A DNA stretch of 64,000 bases from Olsenella sp. oral taxon 807 (GCF_001189515.2 NZ_CP012069.2:434001-498000), one strand, 5' to 3'; counted from the stretch's first letter, positions 26,304 through 35,960 are shown. The notes: generated by a model from the letters alone, not told the origin. Numbers and translations are program-made.

Positions 26304-27317
26304 ATGGCAGGCAAGGTGGTGGCGATACTCGGTGCGACGGGCGTCGTGGGAACGCAGATGATGAGGGTCCTGGAGGAGAGGGACTTTCCCGTGCGCGAAC
26401 TCGTGTGCCTGGCAAGTGCCCGTTCGGTGGGCAAGGAGCTTGCCTTCAGAGGTGAGCGAGTGGTCGTGCGTGAGGCTCGGCCTGATGCCTTCGAGGGTGT
26501 CGACATCGTGCTCGGCGCGGCGGGCGATGCCCAGGCACAAGAGCTTCTCCCCGAGGCTGTGAGGCGCGGTGCCGTCTGCGTGGACAACAGCCATGCCTTT
26601 CGTCTTCGTAAGGACGTGCCTCTGGTCATCCCTGAGATTAACGCCGCCGACATAGCCAATCATCCCGCAGGCATCATCGCGAACCCCAACTGCGCCACGA
26701 TCATCGGCCTTATGCCGGTGTGGCCGCTCCACCTGCGGGCGCAGCTCAAGCGGCTCGTCGTGAGCACCTACCAGGCGGCCTCAGGCGCTGGCAAGCCCGG
26801 CCTCGATGAGCTCGAGCGCGAGGTCAGGGCCCATGTGGACGGACGTGAGGTCGGCGCGACCGATCCCTTTGCCTACCCGCTCGCCTTCAATTTGATCCCG
26901 CAGATCGGGGGCTTTGACGAGGAGGGTTACAGCTCCGAGGAGATGAAGCTGCAAAACGAGGGACGCAAGATCATGCACCTGCCCGAGCTTCGCGTGAGTT
27001 GCACCTGCGTGCGCGTACCCATCGTTCGCTCGCACTCGGAGTCAATCACGATGGAGTTCGAGCGCCCGATCTCGCCCGACGAGGCGCGCCAGATCCTGTC
27101 AGGGGCGGCTGGCGTCAAGCTCGTGGACGATCCCGCGAGGCTTCGCTACCCCATGCCACTCGAGGCGAGCGGTCAGGACCTGGTGTTCGTGGGCCGCATC
27201 AGGCGAGATCTCTCCGCGCCGGAGGGAGCAAGCGCGCTCGTGCTCTTCTGTGCTGGCGACCAGATCCGCAAGGGTGCCGCCACGAACGCTGTCCAGATAG
27301 CGGAGCACCTGCTATAG
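26304..27317 (+). CDS. asd: Aspartate-semialdehyde dehydrogenase
   Basis: 337 residues. Reduces aspartyl phosphate to the semialdehyde. N-terminal NADP motif ILGATGVVGTQMMRVLEERDF, the catalytic cysteine in ANPNCATI near residue 132, and the C-terminal active-site segment EEMKLQNEGRKIMHL. AAAGGAG precedes ATG by about 8 bp. Third gene of hom-lysC-asd. Confidence 0.96.
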   Translation: MAGKVVAILGATGVVGTQMMRVLEERDFPVRELVCLASARSVGKELAFRGERVVVREARPDAFEGVDIVLGAAGDAQAQELLPEAVRRGAVCVDNSHAFRLRKDVPLVIPEINAADIANHPAGIIANPNCATIIGLMPVWPLHLRAQLKRLVVSTYQAASGAGKPGLDELEREVRAHVDGREVGATDPFAYPLAFNLIPQIGGFDEEGYSSEEMKLQNEGRKIMHLPELRVSCTCVRVPIVRSHSESITMEFERPISPDEARQILSGAAGVKLVDDPARLRYPMPLEASGQDLVFVGRIRRDLSAPEGASALVLFCAGDQIRKGAATNAVQIAEHLL

Positions 27318-27423
27318 GGTGGTATAGGGAGGTGCAGGGAGCGCTGGGGGGCACAGTTCGCGCGACAGGGAGCCCCGGCGCGTGACCTACCGCTACGCTT
27401 ATACTCACGAGGAGGTTCTCATC

Positions 27424-28248
27424 ATGGCATGTCACAGACGGAAGAGCGCGGCTGAGTGCAGGGCGTATGCAAAGTGGCGGGTGGACATGCTTGCCGAGCG
27501 GCACGCGGGCGCGCTGCGTCGCAGCATCGGTCTGACGCGTATCGTGGAGGGGAGCGCCCTGCCCGAGGTCGAGGCCCGCTGGGCGACGACCACCATAGAG
27601 ATCGCGAGCACCGACACCGCGAGTGCCGCGATCGAGGCCTCTCGGCGGGGCGAGAGGGTCTGCCTTCTGGACTTTGCCTCCTACCTCAGCCCAGGCGGTG
27701 GCTTCCTTTCGGGTGCACAGGCCCAGGAGGAGGCTCTCTGTGCCCACTCATCGCTCTACCCGGCGCTTGACGCCCGATGGGATGACTTCTACGAGCCGAA
27801 TCGCTCCGACCATAACGATGACCTCTATTACGATCGGGGGCTCTACGTTCCGGACGTCCTCCTCTTTTCAGGCGATGAGGACGTGGCGGCGAAGGTGGAC
27901 GTAGCGGTGGTCGCGGCACCCTTTAAGGGTCGGGCCATGATGACCTGGGGCGTCAGCGAGCAGATCTGTGACAGGGTGATGGGCGAGCGCGCACGCTTTG
28001 CGATGGACCTCATGGCGACGGCGAGCGACGAGCCCGTGCAGACCGCGATCACGGGGGCCCTTGGCTGCGGTGCCTTCCGAAATGACCCAAAGGTGGCGAG
28101 CGAGGCCTTTCTCTCGTGGCTGGAGGAGCACCCGGGCGCGTTCGAGCGGGTCGTCTTTGCGATTCCCGGGGGGTCCAACCTTGCAGCCTTTGAGGAGGCA
28201 TTTGCGGGCGTGACGTCTGTCCCCACAAGGACCTCACCTTCGGATTGA
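27424..28248 (+). CDS. TIGR02452-family macro/PARG-like protein
   Basis: 274 residues from ATG 27424, with GAGGAGG 9 bp upstream. The central block VCLLDFASYLSPGGGFLSGA followed by QEEALCAHSSLYP is the conserved signature of microbial PARG-like (TIGR02452) proteins. In the macrodomain fold, GGG and the adjacent acidic QEE residues bind and hydrolyse ADP-ribose. ITGALGCGAFRNDP near the C-terminus is also typical. It would remove ADP-ribose from proteins or process ADP-ribose derivatives; substrate unknown. No functional link to the neighbouring asd is evident. Confidence 0.85.
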   Translation: MACHRRKSAAECRAYAKWRVDMLAERHAGALRRSIGLTRIVEGSALPEVEARWATTTIEIASTDTASAAIEASRRGERVCLLDFASYLSPGGGFLSGAQAQEEALCAHSSLYPALDARWDDFYEPNRSDHNDDLYYDRGLYVPDVLLFSGDEDVAAKVDVAVVAAPFKGRAMMTWGVSEQICDRVMGERARFAMDLMATASDEPVQTAITGALGCGAFRNDPKVASEAFLSWLEEHPGAFERVVFAIPGGSNLAAFEEAFAGVTSVPTRTSPSD

Positions 28249-28359
28249 CGAGGCCAAGCCGTGCGCTAGAATAGACGCTCGCGCGTCTTGGTCCGGCTGT
28301 GACTGTCCTGTCATCGGGTGCCAGGGCGCGCCCGTATGGTCCTATGAAGGGGAGGGGCA

Positions 28360-29259
28360 ATGTTTGCATTCGTCGTCATCGTTCTCATCTGCGTCATCGT
28401 GCTCAGAGGTGGGCTCTACGTGGTCCCGCAGCAGCACTGTGCCGCGATCGAGCGGCTCGGCAGGTTCAGCGGAATCGCCAACGCCGGACTTCACTTCAAG
28501 ATCCCCGGCATCGACAAGGTCAGGATCATCAGCATGATGACGCAGGACGAGCGCATGACCTTTGACGCCAAGACCAAGGACAACGTTACCATCGAGCTCG
28601 ACGTCTCCATCCAGTTTCGCGTCGACGGCTCGCCTGCTGCAGACATTACCCAATCCGGCGTCTATCGATGCATCTATACCCTTACCGATCCCGTCGGCCA
28701 GATGAAGGACTACTTTGCGGATGCGCTGCGCTCCGAGATCCCCGCCCGCAGCCTCGAGGACGTGTTTATCGAGAAGGAGGCCATCGCGAGTTCCATCGAC
28801 CACTCGGTTGCAGACAAGATGCTCGCCTATGGCTACACTGTTGTCGCGACGCTCATCACGGCCATCCGGCTTCCCAAGGAGGTCCAGGAGTCGATGAACC
28901 GCATCGTTGCCTCCAAGAACAACCTCGAGAGCGCGACCAACGACGCCAATGCCGCCCGCCAGAAGACGGTCATCGCGGCACAGGCTGAGGCAGAGGCCAT
29001 GCGTGCTCGTGGCGAGGGCATTGCGCGGCAGCGGACGGCCATCGCCGAGGGTATCAAGGAGTCGCTTGACACCATCCGCGATAGCGGTGTCACCAGTGAC
29101 GAGGCTAACAGTCTGTTTATGTTCTCGCAGTGGACCGAGATGATGGTCGATATCAGCAAGAACGACGCCTCGACTATCGTATTGCCGTCGGACTACGATC
29201 GGGACGTCTTTGCCCAGATGCTCACAGCCCAGAAGGCGAGCGAACACGAGAAGGGGTAG
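28360..29259 (+). CDS. SPFH/Band 7 membrane protein
   Basis: 299 residues. An N-terminal hydrophobic helix (FAFVVIVLICVIVLRGG) anchors it. The SPFH domain follows (YVVPQQHCAAIERLGRFSGI, LDVSIQFRVDG). Then comes an Ala/Glu/Arg-rich coiled coil around 190-245 and a C-terminal part with MFSQWTEMM. Bacterial stomatin/HflK-like proteins form membrane oligomers that scaffold microdomains. The usual NfeD partner is not adjacent. Confidence 0.88.
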   Translation: MFAFVVIVLICVIVLRGGLYVVPQQHCAAIERLGRFSGIANAGLHFKIPGIDKVRIISMMTQDERMTFDAKTKDNVTIELDVSIQFRVDGSPAADITQSGVYRCIYTLTDPVGQMKDYFADALRSEIPARSLEDVFIEKEAIASSIDHSVADKMLAYGYTVVATLITAIRLPKEVQESMNRIVASKNNLESATNDANAARQKTVIAAQAEAEAMRARGEGIARQRTAIAEGIKESLDTIRDSGVTSDEANSLFMFSQWTEMMVDISKNDASTIVLPSDYDRDVFAQMLTAQKASEHEKG

Positions 29260-29309
29260 GGTAGAAGTGAGCGGTCCTCAGCTGCGCACATCGTAGCGCT
29301 CGCAGTTCT

Positions 29310-29433
29310 CGCGATGTGAGTGATTCACCCGCACCATGAACGCGATGTGAGTGATTCACTCACACCATGTACGCGAAGTGAGTGATTCACTCACATCATG
29401 AACGCGATGTGAGTGAATCACTCACTTCGATCT
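29310..29433. repeat. Four tandem 31-bp repeats with palindromic core
   Basis: Four head-to-tail 31-bp units start at 29310, 29341, 29372 and 29403. Each carries the palindrome GTGAGTGATTCACTCAC or a one- or two-base variant, joined by a CATGAACGCGA-type linker. Begins 50 bp after the SPFH gene. Confidence 0.95.
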
Positions 29434-29505
29434 TTTATTCAGTAAGTCTTCTACCTGCGCATATGTAAGTTTACCTTGATGAACTGTAGTGCCTTGGGGC
29501 CGAAA

Positions 29506-29539
29506 AATCACTCACTTCAGGTTGATGAAGTGAGTGATT
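29506..29539. repeat. Perfect 14-bp inverted repeat of the same motif
   Basis: AATCACTCACTTCA, a 6-nt loop, then its exact complement. A further GTGAGTGATTCACTCAC copy overlaps its right arm and runs to about 29548. No T-run, so not a standard terminator. Confidence 0.9.
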
Positions 29540-29588
29540 CACTCACTTCGCGAGGATTGGATCGTGCCCCTCGTGACTTCTTGACCAA

Positions 29589-30200
29589 ATTGCGCTTTTC
29601 CGTGAGGGTCCGCAGCCAGAATGCGCTTTTCCGTGAGGGCGTGCACCCAGAATGCGTCTTTCCGTAGAATGCGCTTTTCCTCACCTGCGCAAACGTGGCG
29701 TCGCCTCACGGAAAAGCGCAGTCTGCGACCCGGTCCACCCGACGGCTCACGGAAAAGCGCATTCTGGGATCGTCACTCTCACGGAAAAGCACACTCTGCG
29801 CCAGCGGCGTGACCAAAAACCGCATTCTGGAGGGGAGACGTGACGGAAAAGCGCGCTCTGATCGCGCACCTCACCAAAAGACGCATTCTGCATGCGAACA
29901 GTCACGCACACTGCGCTTTTCCGTGAGGGCGTGCACACAGAATGCGCCTTTCCGTAGAATGCGCTTTTCCTCACCTGCGCAAACGCGGCGTCGCCTCACG
30001 GAAAAGCGCATTCTGTGACCCGGTCCACCCGACGGCTCACGGAAAAGCGCATTCTGCGCCCGACGCCTCACGGAAAAGCGCATTCTGTGACCCGGTCCAC
30101 CCGACGCCTCACGGAAAAGCGCATTCTGTGACCCGGTCCACCCGACGCCTCACGGAAAAGCGCATTTTGCGATCATGGCGCAGCTACGCAAAGACGCACT
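29589..30200. repeat. Large cluster of ACGGAAAAGCGCA-type repeats
   Basis: Eighteen clear copies by eye, plus one degenerate, in both orientations. Larger modules are themselves repeated: a block with CCTCACCTGCGCAAACG recurs near 29676 and 29970 (and 6509), and a unit of about 43 bp with GACCCGGTCCACCCGACG recurs in tandem through 30015-30160. No gene is credible between 29260 and 30300. Confidence 0.92.
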
Positions 30201-30300
30201 CTGAGCTCGCTGTGCTGCGGTCGTATCTACTCCCGCCCGTACCTGTACAATGGGCGACGCACATGTCGCGACGATCTGCATATAGGGGAGCTGACATACG

Positions 30301-30882
30301 GTGTCAAAGCGCGCGTCACGTAAGTCATGTAAATCACGCAATAAGTCACGTAAATCTCGTAAGAGGTTGAAACACAAGACGAGAGATGAGTCTGCGGCGG
30401 CTACGGCCCCAGCGGCAGGGTCGAGGTCGGGCGGAGGCACCCCAACCGACGGCGGAGTCGAGGAGTATGTCGAGGTAAGGGGGCGTCCCACGCGTGCCTT
30501 CTGGGTCGTGCTCTGTGTATACGTTGTCGTGTGGGTGGGTTGCCTCATCAGCTTGGGCATGGACGCCAGTCGGCTCGACTCGCTGGGATGGGTCTTGGCA
30601 ACCTATCTGCTTCACGTGTCGGCGACCTTTGCGCTTTCCGTTACCATCTCGGTGCAGCGCAGGTGGGGACCCGTGCGCTGGCTTGCTATCCTTGTGCTGG
30701 CGGGACTGTTTGCACTGCTTCCGTGGTTGGTCTCAATCATCGATCACGTCGGTGACTCCCATGAGGTCCTCTTGCCCACGCACGAGTATGTGGTGATCGG
30801 CCTCATGGTCTCCCTACTGGGCTTCTTGGCTGGTCTGATACTCCCGCGTCGTGCTAAGCTTAAGGATATTAAGCGACCATAG
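30301..30882 (+). CDS. Small membrane protein with basic N-terminus
   Basis: 193 residues from GTG 30301 (AGGGGAG about 10 bp upstream). The first 27 residues are mostly Ser/Arg/Lys (SRKSCKSRNKSRKSRKR), then an Ala/Gly linker, then four membrane helices (FWVVLCVYVVVWVGCLISLG, VLATYLLHVSATFALSV, LAILVLAGLFALLPWLV, VIGLMVSLLGFLAGLIL). No family recognised. The basic N-terminus would be cytoplasmic and could contact nucleic acid or lipid. Confidence 0.6.
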   Translation: MSKRASRKSCKSRNKSRKSRKRLKHKTRDESAAATAPAAGSRSGGGTPTDGGVEEYVEVRGRPTRAFWVVLCVYVVVWVGCLISLGMDASRLDSLGWVLATYLLHVSATFALSVTISVQRRWGPVRWLAILVLAGLFALLPWLVSIIDHVGDSHEVLLPTHEYVVIGLMVSLLGFLAGLILPRRAKLKDIKRP

Positions 30883-30990
30883 CAAGGCATCACTGGTGCG
30901 TGGGGCTAGAGGTGTCCGCCCCTTGGTGCTTTGGCGCTGGGGTGTTGTCGCCAGACACGTCAACGATGAGGATGCGAGGAGGAGTGGATC

Positions 30991-31329
30991 ATGGACAGCA
31001 ACGCAAGCCGTTCGAGCGAAGATGACACGACCAAGAGTGGCGGTGGCAAAGCCAAGAGCGACGATAGCAAGGCCAGTAGGCAGAGGCAACCGTTCTTCAT
31101 CGGCTACAATGAGGAGTTTGACCGCAAGCTACGTGAGACAGCCAAGCAGTATCTCATCGAGAGCGATGTCCTGCAGGACACCCTGCTCAAGATATATAGG
31201 GGAGAGTTCGACAAGCTCAAGCCTAATAAGAAGAGCTCATCCGCAGGAACTCAGGGATCCGAGGCCAATGACAAAGAGACCGATGTCGAGAGGAACAACG
31301 CTGAGGAGACCTGCGGTGAAGGAGACTGA
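30991..31329 (+). CDS. Hypothetical small hydrophilic protein
   Basis: 112 residues with GAGGAGGAG upstream of ATG. Ser/Lys/Asp-rich disordered ends surround a central helical region (FFIGYNEEFDRKLRETAKQY, LIESDVLQDTLLKIYRGEFD). No family recognised. It sits upstream of gatCAB with about 130 bp between, so is probably separate. Confidence 0.55.
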   Translation: MDSNASRSSEDDTTKSGGGKAKSDDSKASRQRQPFFIGYNEEFDRKLRETAKQYLIESDVLQDTLLKIYRGEFDKLKPNKKSSSAGTQGSEANDKETDVERNNAEETCGEGD

Positions 31330-31459
31330 TAGGCGCTTCGTTGCCAAGATGTAGCATTCGCGTTGGTCGCAGGGCTGACCTAGAATGGGCGCACAGAGAA
31401 GCGCCTTTCATAGGGTGGCAGCCGTGAAGCGGCGTGTGACCGCCCGTATCGGAGGAGAC

Positions 31460-31777
31460 ATGCCACTTTCCAAGGAGGACGTGGCCGGCATCGCCGACTA
31501 CGCCCGCATCGCCCTGAGCGAGGAGGAGCTCGATGAGATGACCTCGTACATGAACGAGGCCGTCGCCCTGCTCGAGCCCATCTGTGAGTACGACCTCGAC
31601 GGCGTCGAGCCCACCTTCCATCCCATTGGTGGGCTCTCCAACGTGATGGGCAACGACGTCGTGGATGACTCGACGCGCGCCCTGCCCATAGACAGCGCGC
31701 TGTTAAACGCCGCCTCGACGCAGGGGCGCTACTTCCGTGTGCCCTCCATCTTGGGTGATGAGGAGGGTGATCGCTGA
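31460..31777 (+). CDS. gatC: Asp/Glu-tRNA amidotransferase subunit C
   Basis: 105 residues from ATG 31460, with GGAGGAG just upstream. GatC stabilises GatA in the amidotransferase that converts Glu-tRNA(Gln) or Asp-tRNA(Asn) to the amides. Typical N-terminus (LSKEDVAGIADYARIALSEE) and the conserved ending YFRVPSIL. The stop overlaps the gatA ATG by one base. Confidence 0.95.
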   Translation: MPLSKEDVAGIADYARIALSEEELDEMTSYMNEAVALLEPICEYDLDGVEPTFHPIGGLSNVMGNDVVDDSTRALPIDSALLNAASTQGRYFRVPSILGDEEGDR

Positions 31778-33291
31778 TGGTGTCTCTCGACGAGCTCTCT
31801 GCGAGGCAGATCGCGGCGGGAGTCGCGGCTGGCGACTTCTCGGCGCTCGAGGTGGCGAAGGCCTCGCTGTCCGCGCTCGACGCACGCGAGCCACAGCTGC
31901 ACGCCTTCCTGCAAGTCTCGGCAGGGCTTGCGCTTGATACCGCCAGGGCGACCGACGAGCGCCTCGCAAGGGGAGAGGAGCCGGGTCCCCTTGCCGGCGT
32001 TCCTGTTGCGTTCAAGGATAACATGCACCTCGTGGGGACCTGCACGACCTGCGCGAGCCGCATGCTTGGGGGCTACGAGTCCGTCTTCACGGCGACCTGC
32101 GTGGGACGCCTGCTCGCTGCCGGGGCGACGCCTGTGGGCAAGACCAACATGGATGAATTTGCTTTCGGCTCCTCCACTGAGTCCTCCGCCTTCCACCCCA
32201 CCAACAATCCCTGGGACCTTACGCGCGTGCCTGGCGGCTCGTCGGGGGGCTCCGCCGCCGCCGTCGCTGCCGGTGAGGTTGCACTCGCCTTGGGTTCTGA
32301 CACGGGCGGCTCGATCCGTCAGCCAGCCTCGCTCTGCGGCGTCGTGGGCCTGAAGCCTACGTACGGCACCGTGAGTCGCTATGGCGTCGTTGCCTTTGGA
32401 AGCTCTCTTGACCAGGTGGGGCCTTTCGCGCGTCGCGTCGAGGACGTTGCCCTTGCCATGAACGCCCTCGTCGCGCCCGGCCCTGACCCGCTCGACTCCA
32501 CGAGCCAGGACTGCCGGGCAGACTTCCTGGGGCGGCTCGATGATGCCGTCGAGGGTCGCAGGGTTGGCGTCGTCCCCGCGCTCCTCGAGGCAGAGGGCCT
32601 GACGGGTGAGGTCAAGGCCGGCATTGCCTTGGCCCGCAGGGTTCTGGAGGACCAGGGGGCCAAGGTTGTGGAGGTCGACCTTCCCAACATTGCCTCCGCG
32701 ATCGCGGCCTACTACGTGATTGCGCCCTGCGAGGCCTTCTCCAACCTCGCGCGCTTTGACGGGGTGCGCTACGGACACCAGGAGGAGGGTTGCGCCACGC
32801 TCGCGCGGCAGACGGCACTCTCCCGCGCACGCGGCTTTGGCAGAGAGGCCATACGCCGCCAGATGCTGGGGGCCTACCTCCTCTCTAGCGGTACCTACGA
32901 CAGGTACTACTACCCGGCCCAACAGGTGCGCACGCTCATCACTCAAGACTATGAGCGTGCCTATGAGCAGTGCGATGTCATCCTCATGCCCGCGACGCCA
33001 CGCACCGCCTTTCGCTTTGGCGAGATCAGCGACCCCACCCAGATGTACGCCTCGGATATGTTCACTATTTCGAACAACATAGCCGGAAACGGCGGCATAT
33101 CGGTGCCTCTGGGCCTGGGGCAGGAGTCGGGCCTGCCCATCTCGGCGCAGCTCCAAGGTCCGGCCTTCGGGGACGCGACGCTCCTCAGCTTTGCGCGTGC
33201 CATCGAGCGTGGCGTGGACGCGGGCCTTGGCCCGGGTAAGGGTGCCCCCGTCGCTCTTGGCTTTATCGGGAAGGGAGGCGAGCTCCTATGA
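31777..33291 (+). CDS. gatA: Asp/Glu-tRNA amidotransferase subunit A
   Basis: 504 residues, amidase-signature family. GatA releases ammonia from glutamine. Catalytic Ser-cisSer-Lys: Lys in PVAFKDNMH and the serines in RVPGGSSGGSAAAVAAGE and LGSDTGGSIRQPASLCG. Normal length. Overlaps gatB by 4 bp (ATGA). Confidence 0.97.
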   Translation: MVSLDELSARQIAAGVAAGDFSALEVAKASLSALDAREPQLHAFLQVSAGLALDTARATDERLARGEEPGPLAGVPVAFKDNMHLVGTCTTCASRMLGGYESVFTATCVGRLLAAGATPVGKTNMDEFAFGSSTESSAFHPTNNPWDLTRVPGGSSGGSAAAVAAGEVALALGSDTGGSIRQPASLCGVVGLKPTYGTVSRYGVVAFGSSLDQVGPFARRVEDVALAMNALVAPGPDPLDSTSQDCRADFLGRLDDAVEGRRVGVVPALLEAEGLTGEVKAGIALARRVLEDQGAKVVEVDLPNIASAIAAYYVIAPCEAFSNLARFDGVRYGHQEEGCATLARQTALSRARGFGREAIRRQMLGAYLLSSGTYDRYYYPAQQVRTLITQDYERAYEQCDVILMPATPRTAFRFGEISDPTQMYASDMFTISNNIAGNGGISVPLGLGQESGLPISAQLQGPAFGDATLLSFARAIERGVDAGLGPGKGAPVALGFIGKGGELL

Positions 33292-34832
33292 GGACGCTGC
33301 AGGAGGTGCTCGCAGACTGGGAGGCCGTCATTGGTCTGGAGGTCCACACCGAGCTCACCACGCTTGACACCAAGATGTTCTGCAATTGCAGGCTCAGCCA
33401 CGACGACGCGCCCAACTCCAACGTGTGCCCCGTCTGCCTGGGTTTGCCGGGAGCCCTGCCCGTGCCCAACCGCAGGGCCATCCAATCCATCGTAATGGCT
33501 GGTTTGGCCACGAACTGCGAGATCCAGCGCCACTCGATGTTCTACCGCAAGCACTACTTCTATCCCGACATGGCCAAGAACTTCCAGACCACGCAGGGTC
33601 CCATCGCCTTCTGCATGCACGGCCACCTTGACCTTACGGTGTCGGGTCCGGGTGCGAGGGAGCGCCCCATGCGGGAGTCTCTCGCCGCAGATGGCGTGAC
33701 GCCCGTCTCGCGTGCGGCTGACGGCTCCTACGTAGTGCCCATCAGGATCCTGCGCATACACATGGAGGAGGACGCGGCCAAGATGGTCCACATTGGCGGC
33801 GAGGAGGGGCGCATCGCCGGCGCCTCTGAGTCGCTTATCGACTATAACCGCTGCGGCACGCCGCTCATCGAGCTTGTGACCGAGCCCGACCTGCGTACGC
33901 CCGAGGAGGCCCGCCTCTTCATGGAGAAGCTCCGCCAGACCTTCCTCGCGCTGGGCATCTCCGACTGCTCCTTGGAGTCGGGGTCCATGCGCTGCGATGG
34001 CAACGTCAGCCTGCGCAGGCGCGGCGAGACCGGGCTTGGCACCAAGACCGAGATGAAGAACATCAATTCCTTCAAGAGCCTGCACGATGCCTTGGAATAC
34101 GAGATACGCCGCCAGGCCGAGGTGCTCGAGGAGGGTGGCGTCGTCTACCAGGAGACGCGTCACTGGGAGCCCGGCAGGAGGCGCACCGTCGTCATGCGCA
34201 CCAAGGAGACGGCCGACGACTACCGGCTGTTCCCCGACCCAGACCTTGCGCCCTTCGACCTCTCTGACGAGTTCATAGAGGAGGCGCGCGAGCGCATCCC
34301 GGAGCTGCCGGACGCGAGACGCGAGCGTTACGAGGCGAGCTTTGGCCTGAGGCGCGATGATGCCGCCCAGATCGCGGGCGACCCGACCGTGGCAGCCCTC
34401 TTTGAGGAGGCCGTCACGACGGCGGGGGAGAAGGTCGCTCCCACGGTCGCGAACGTGGTCATCAACCTGCTGCCCGCCTTTGGCCACATCACGGCGGCGC
34501 AGGCCGCGTCTGTCTCGGCTCTGCTCGCGGCCGATGCGATCAGCTTCGCCCAGGCCCGTGAGGTCCTTGAGGCCGTGGACGGCACGGACGCGGACCCCGA
34601 GCGGGTCGTGGACGAGCGGGGGCTGCGTCAAAGCACGGACAGCGCTGCCCTCGAGCCGGTGGTGGATGAGGTCCTCGATCGTTGCGCGGACCAAGTCAGG
34701 CAGTACAGGGACGGCAACACGAAGGTCGTGGGCTTTCTTGTCGGCCAGTGCATGAAGGCCTCGAAGGCGGCCGGTGTCAAGGGCAACCCCAAGCTCTTCA
34801 ACCAGCTGCTCACGGCCAGGCTCGAAGCCTAA
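33288..34832 (+). CDS. gatB: Asp/Glu-tRNA amidotransferase subunit B
   Basis: 514 residues. It binds the mischarged tRNA and activates the side chain with ATP. WEAVIGLEVHTELTTLDTKM at the start, NVCPVCLGLPGALPVPN with zinc-ligand cysteines, KHYFYPDMAKNFQ, and a C-terminal YqeY-like domain ending FLVGQCMKASKAAGVKGN. Complete gatCAB operon, which implies absence of GlnRS and/or AsnRS in this organism (inference). Confidence 0.97.
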   Translation: MRTLQEVLADWEAVIGLEVHTELTTLDTKMFCNCRLSHDDAPNSNVCPVCLGLPGALPVPNRRAIQSIVMAGLATNCEIQRHSMFYRKHYFYPDMAKNFQTTQGPIAFCMHGHLDLTVSGPGARERPMRESLAADGVTPVSRAADGSYVVPIRILRIHMEEDAAKMVHIGGEEGRIAGASESLIDYNRCGTPLIELVTEPDLRTPEEARLFMEKLRQTFLALGISDCSLESGSMRCDGNVSLRRRGETGLGTKTEMKNINSFKSLHDALEYEIRRQAEVLEEGGVVYQETRHWEPGRRRTVVMRTKETADDYRLFPDPDLAPFDLSDEFIEEARERIPELPDARRERYEASFGLRRDDAAQIAGDPTVAALFEEAVTTAGEKVAPTVANVVINLLPAFGHITAAQAASVSALLAADAISFAQAREVLEAVDGTDADPERVVDERGLRQSTDSAALEPVVDEVLDRCADQVRQYRDGNTKVVGFLVGQCMKASKAAGVKGNPKLFNQLLTARLEA

Positions 34833-34919
34833 GGTCGCACTCCAGTCGGTCGCTCCTATCCGGCCGGTCGCTCCTACCTATAGCAAAGCCTGATACCCGA
34901 AGGGAGTCGGGATGATGGA

Positions 34920-35960
34920 TCATGTGCCCGCACATGCCTGGGGCGTGCGGCTTCGTGGTGCGCTTGTGCGCGTGGCGTGGCGTGGCCCTGCGTGCTCGCA
35001 GCGACGCCCTTCTACCTCGTGAGCAGGACGAACCCGGCGCTTGGCGGCATGCGGGCCGGTCTACCTCGCGGCGGGCTTTGTCATCGGGTCCTGCCTGGGA
35101 CTTCGAGGGAAGGGGCGAGGGCGCCTGCGCGCAGTGGCCGCAGTGCTGGGCTTGGCGTCCATGGCGCTTGGCATCGTCCCCGAGTGGGTGCTGACTCCCA
35201 TGGGCAGGAGGGGGGCGCATATACGGCATCTTCGGCAGCGAGTGGTTCTCGTACTTCCAGGAGTGTGAGCTGTTGACGCAGCCGCTGACAGCCATGCTCG
35301 CGTCCCTCTGCTGCGCCATTGTCTTGCGATGCTCCCTTGTGCTTGGGACCTGCGTCTTAGTGGGTCGCGAGGACGCCGGTGGGGGTCTTGCGCTTGCTGG
35401 CGGGATGGCGACGGGGTTTATCTCCAGCTACCTCAGCTACGAGGTCTTCGAGGCGACGGGGCGGATCCCCTACAGCGCAGCCCTTTTGGTTGCCTCGGAA
35501 CTGGGTGTCCTGGTGATGGCGATGGTTGCTTAGATTGTCTCGATCGGTGCCTGTGGCTGGGGCGTGACTCAGGGAGGGGCGAGCGCAGAGGCGTCCTGTG
35601 AGGAGGGTGTCCTGCGAGCTGAGTCTTGCGAGGGCAGCTGGCAGAGGGAGGGCGGCACATCGCCGCTGATGGGTCTGGGCCTCGGTCTGGCAACGTGGTG
35701 CCTCCTCACACGCGTGGTGCCGCTCGGTCAGCTCCGCTCGTGGCCATACGAGGTCCTCGCTGCCCTTTCGATGTTCGTTCTTGCTGCTCTTGGTACGCGC
35801 CGCCTGCGACGCCCTCGGACCATGCCAGAGGAGGTCGCCTCGAGAGATCCCTTTGCCGTTCCCATGGGCTCGGACCCTCTTTCTGATGGGCCTTGCCCTT
35901 GCCCGTGGCACTGGGCTTGTGAGCGTGCTTTTGGGGAACTGTACTTCTCGCGTATGGATT
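34920..35960 (+). pseudogene. Decayed multi-helix membrane protein
   Basis: Hydrophobic helices appear in successive different frames: AATPFYLVSRTNPALGG, then VYLAAGFVIGSCLGL and LGLASMALGIVPEWVL, then LTAMLASLCCAIVLRCS and MATGFISSYLSYEVFE, a stop at 35531, then MGLGLGLATWCLLTRVV and LAALSMFVLAALGTRRL, and finally a frame change to LFLMGLALARGTGLVSVLLG. At least three frame changes and one stop are needed to read through. It resembles the membrane half of coriobacterial LuxR-type regulators, but no helix-turn-helix is present, so that is only a guess. Confidence 0.65.

Noticed and set aside
24871-26415. 514-codon antisense frame opposite lysC, and similar long frames opposite gatA, gatB and the liv genes
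   Set aside because: High-GC shadow frames; the opposite strand encodes clearly conserved proteins.
29476-30083. Several short open frames rich in RKSAF/GKAHS
   Set aside because: They are translations of the ACGGAAAAGCGCA repeat, without ribosome sites.
29589-30200. CRISPR array
   Set aside because: Repeat units occur in both orientations, spacing is irregular, intervening sequences are themselves repeated, and no cas gene is present.
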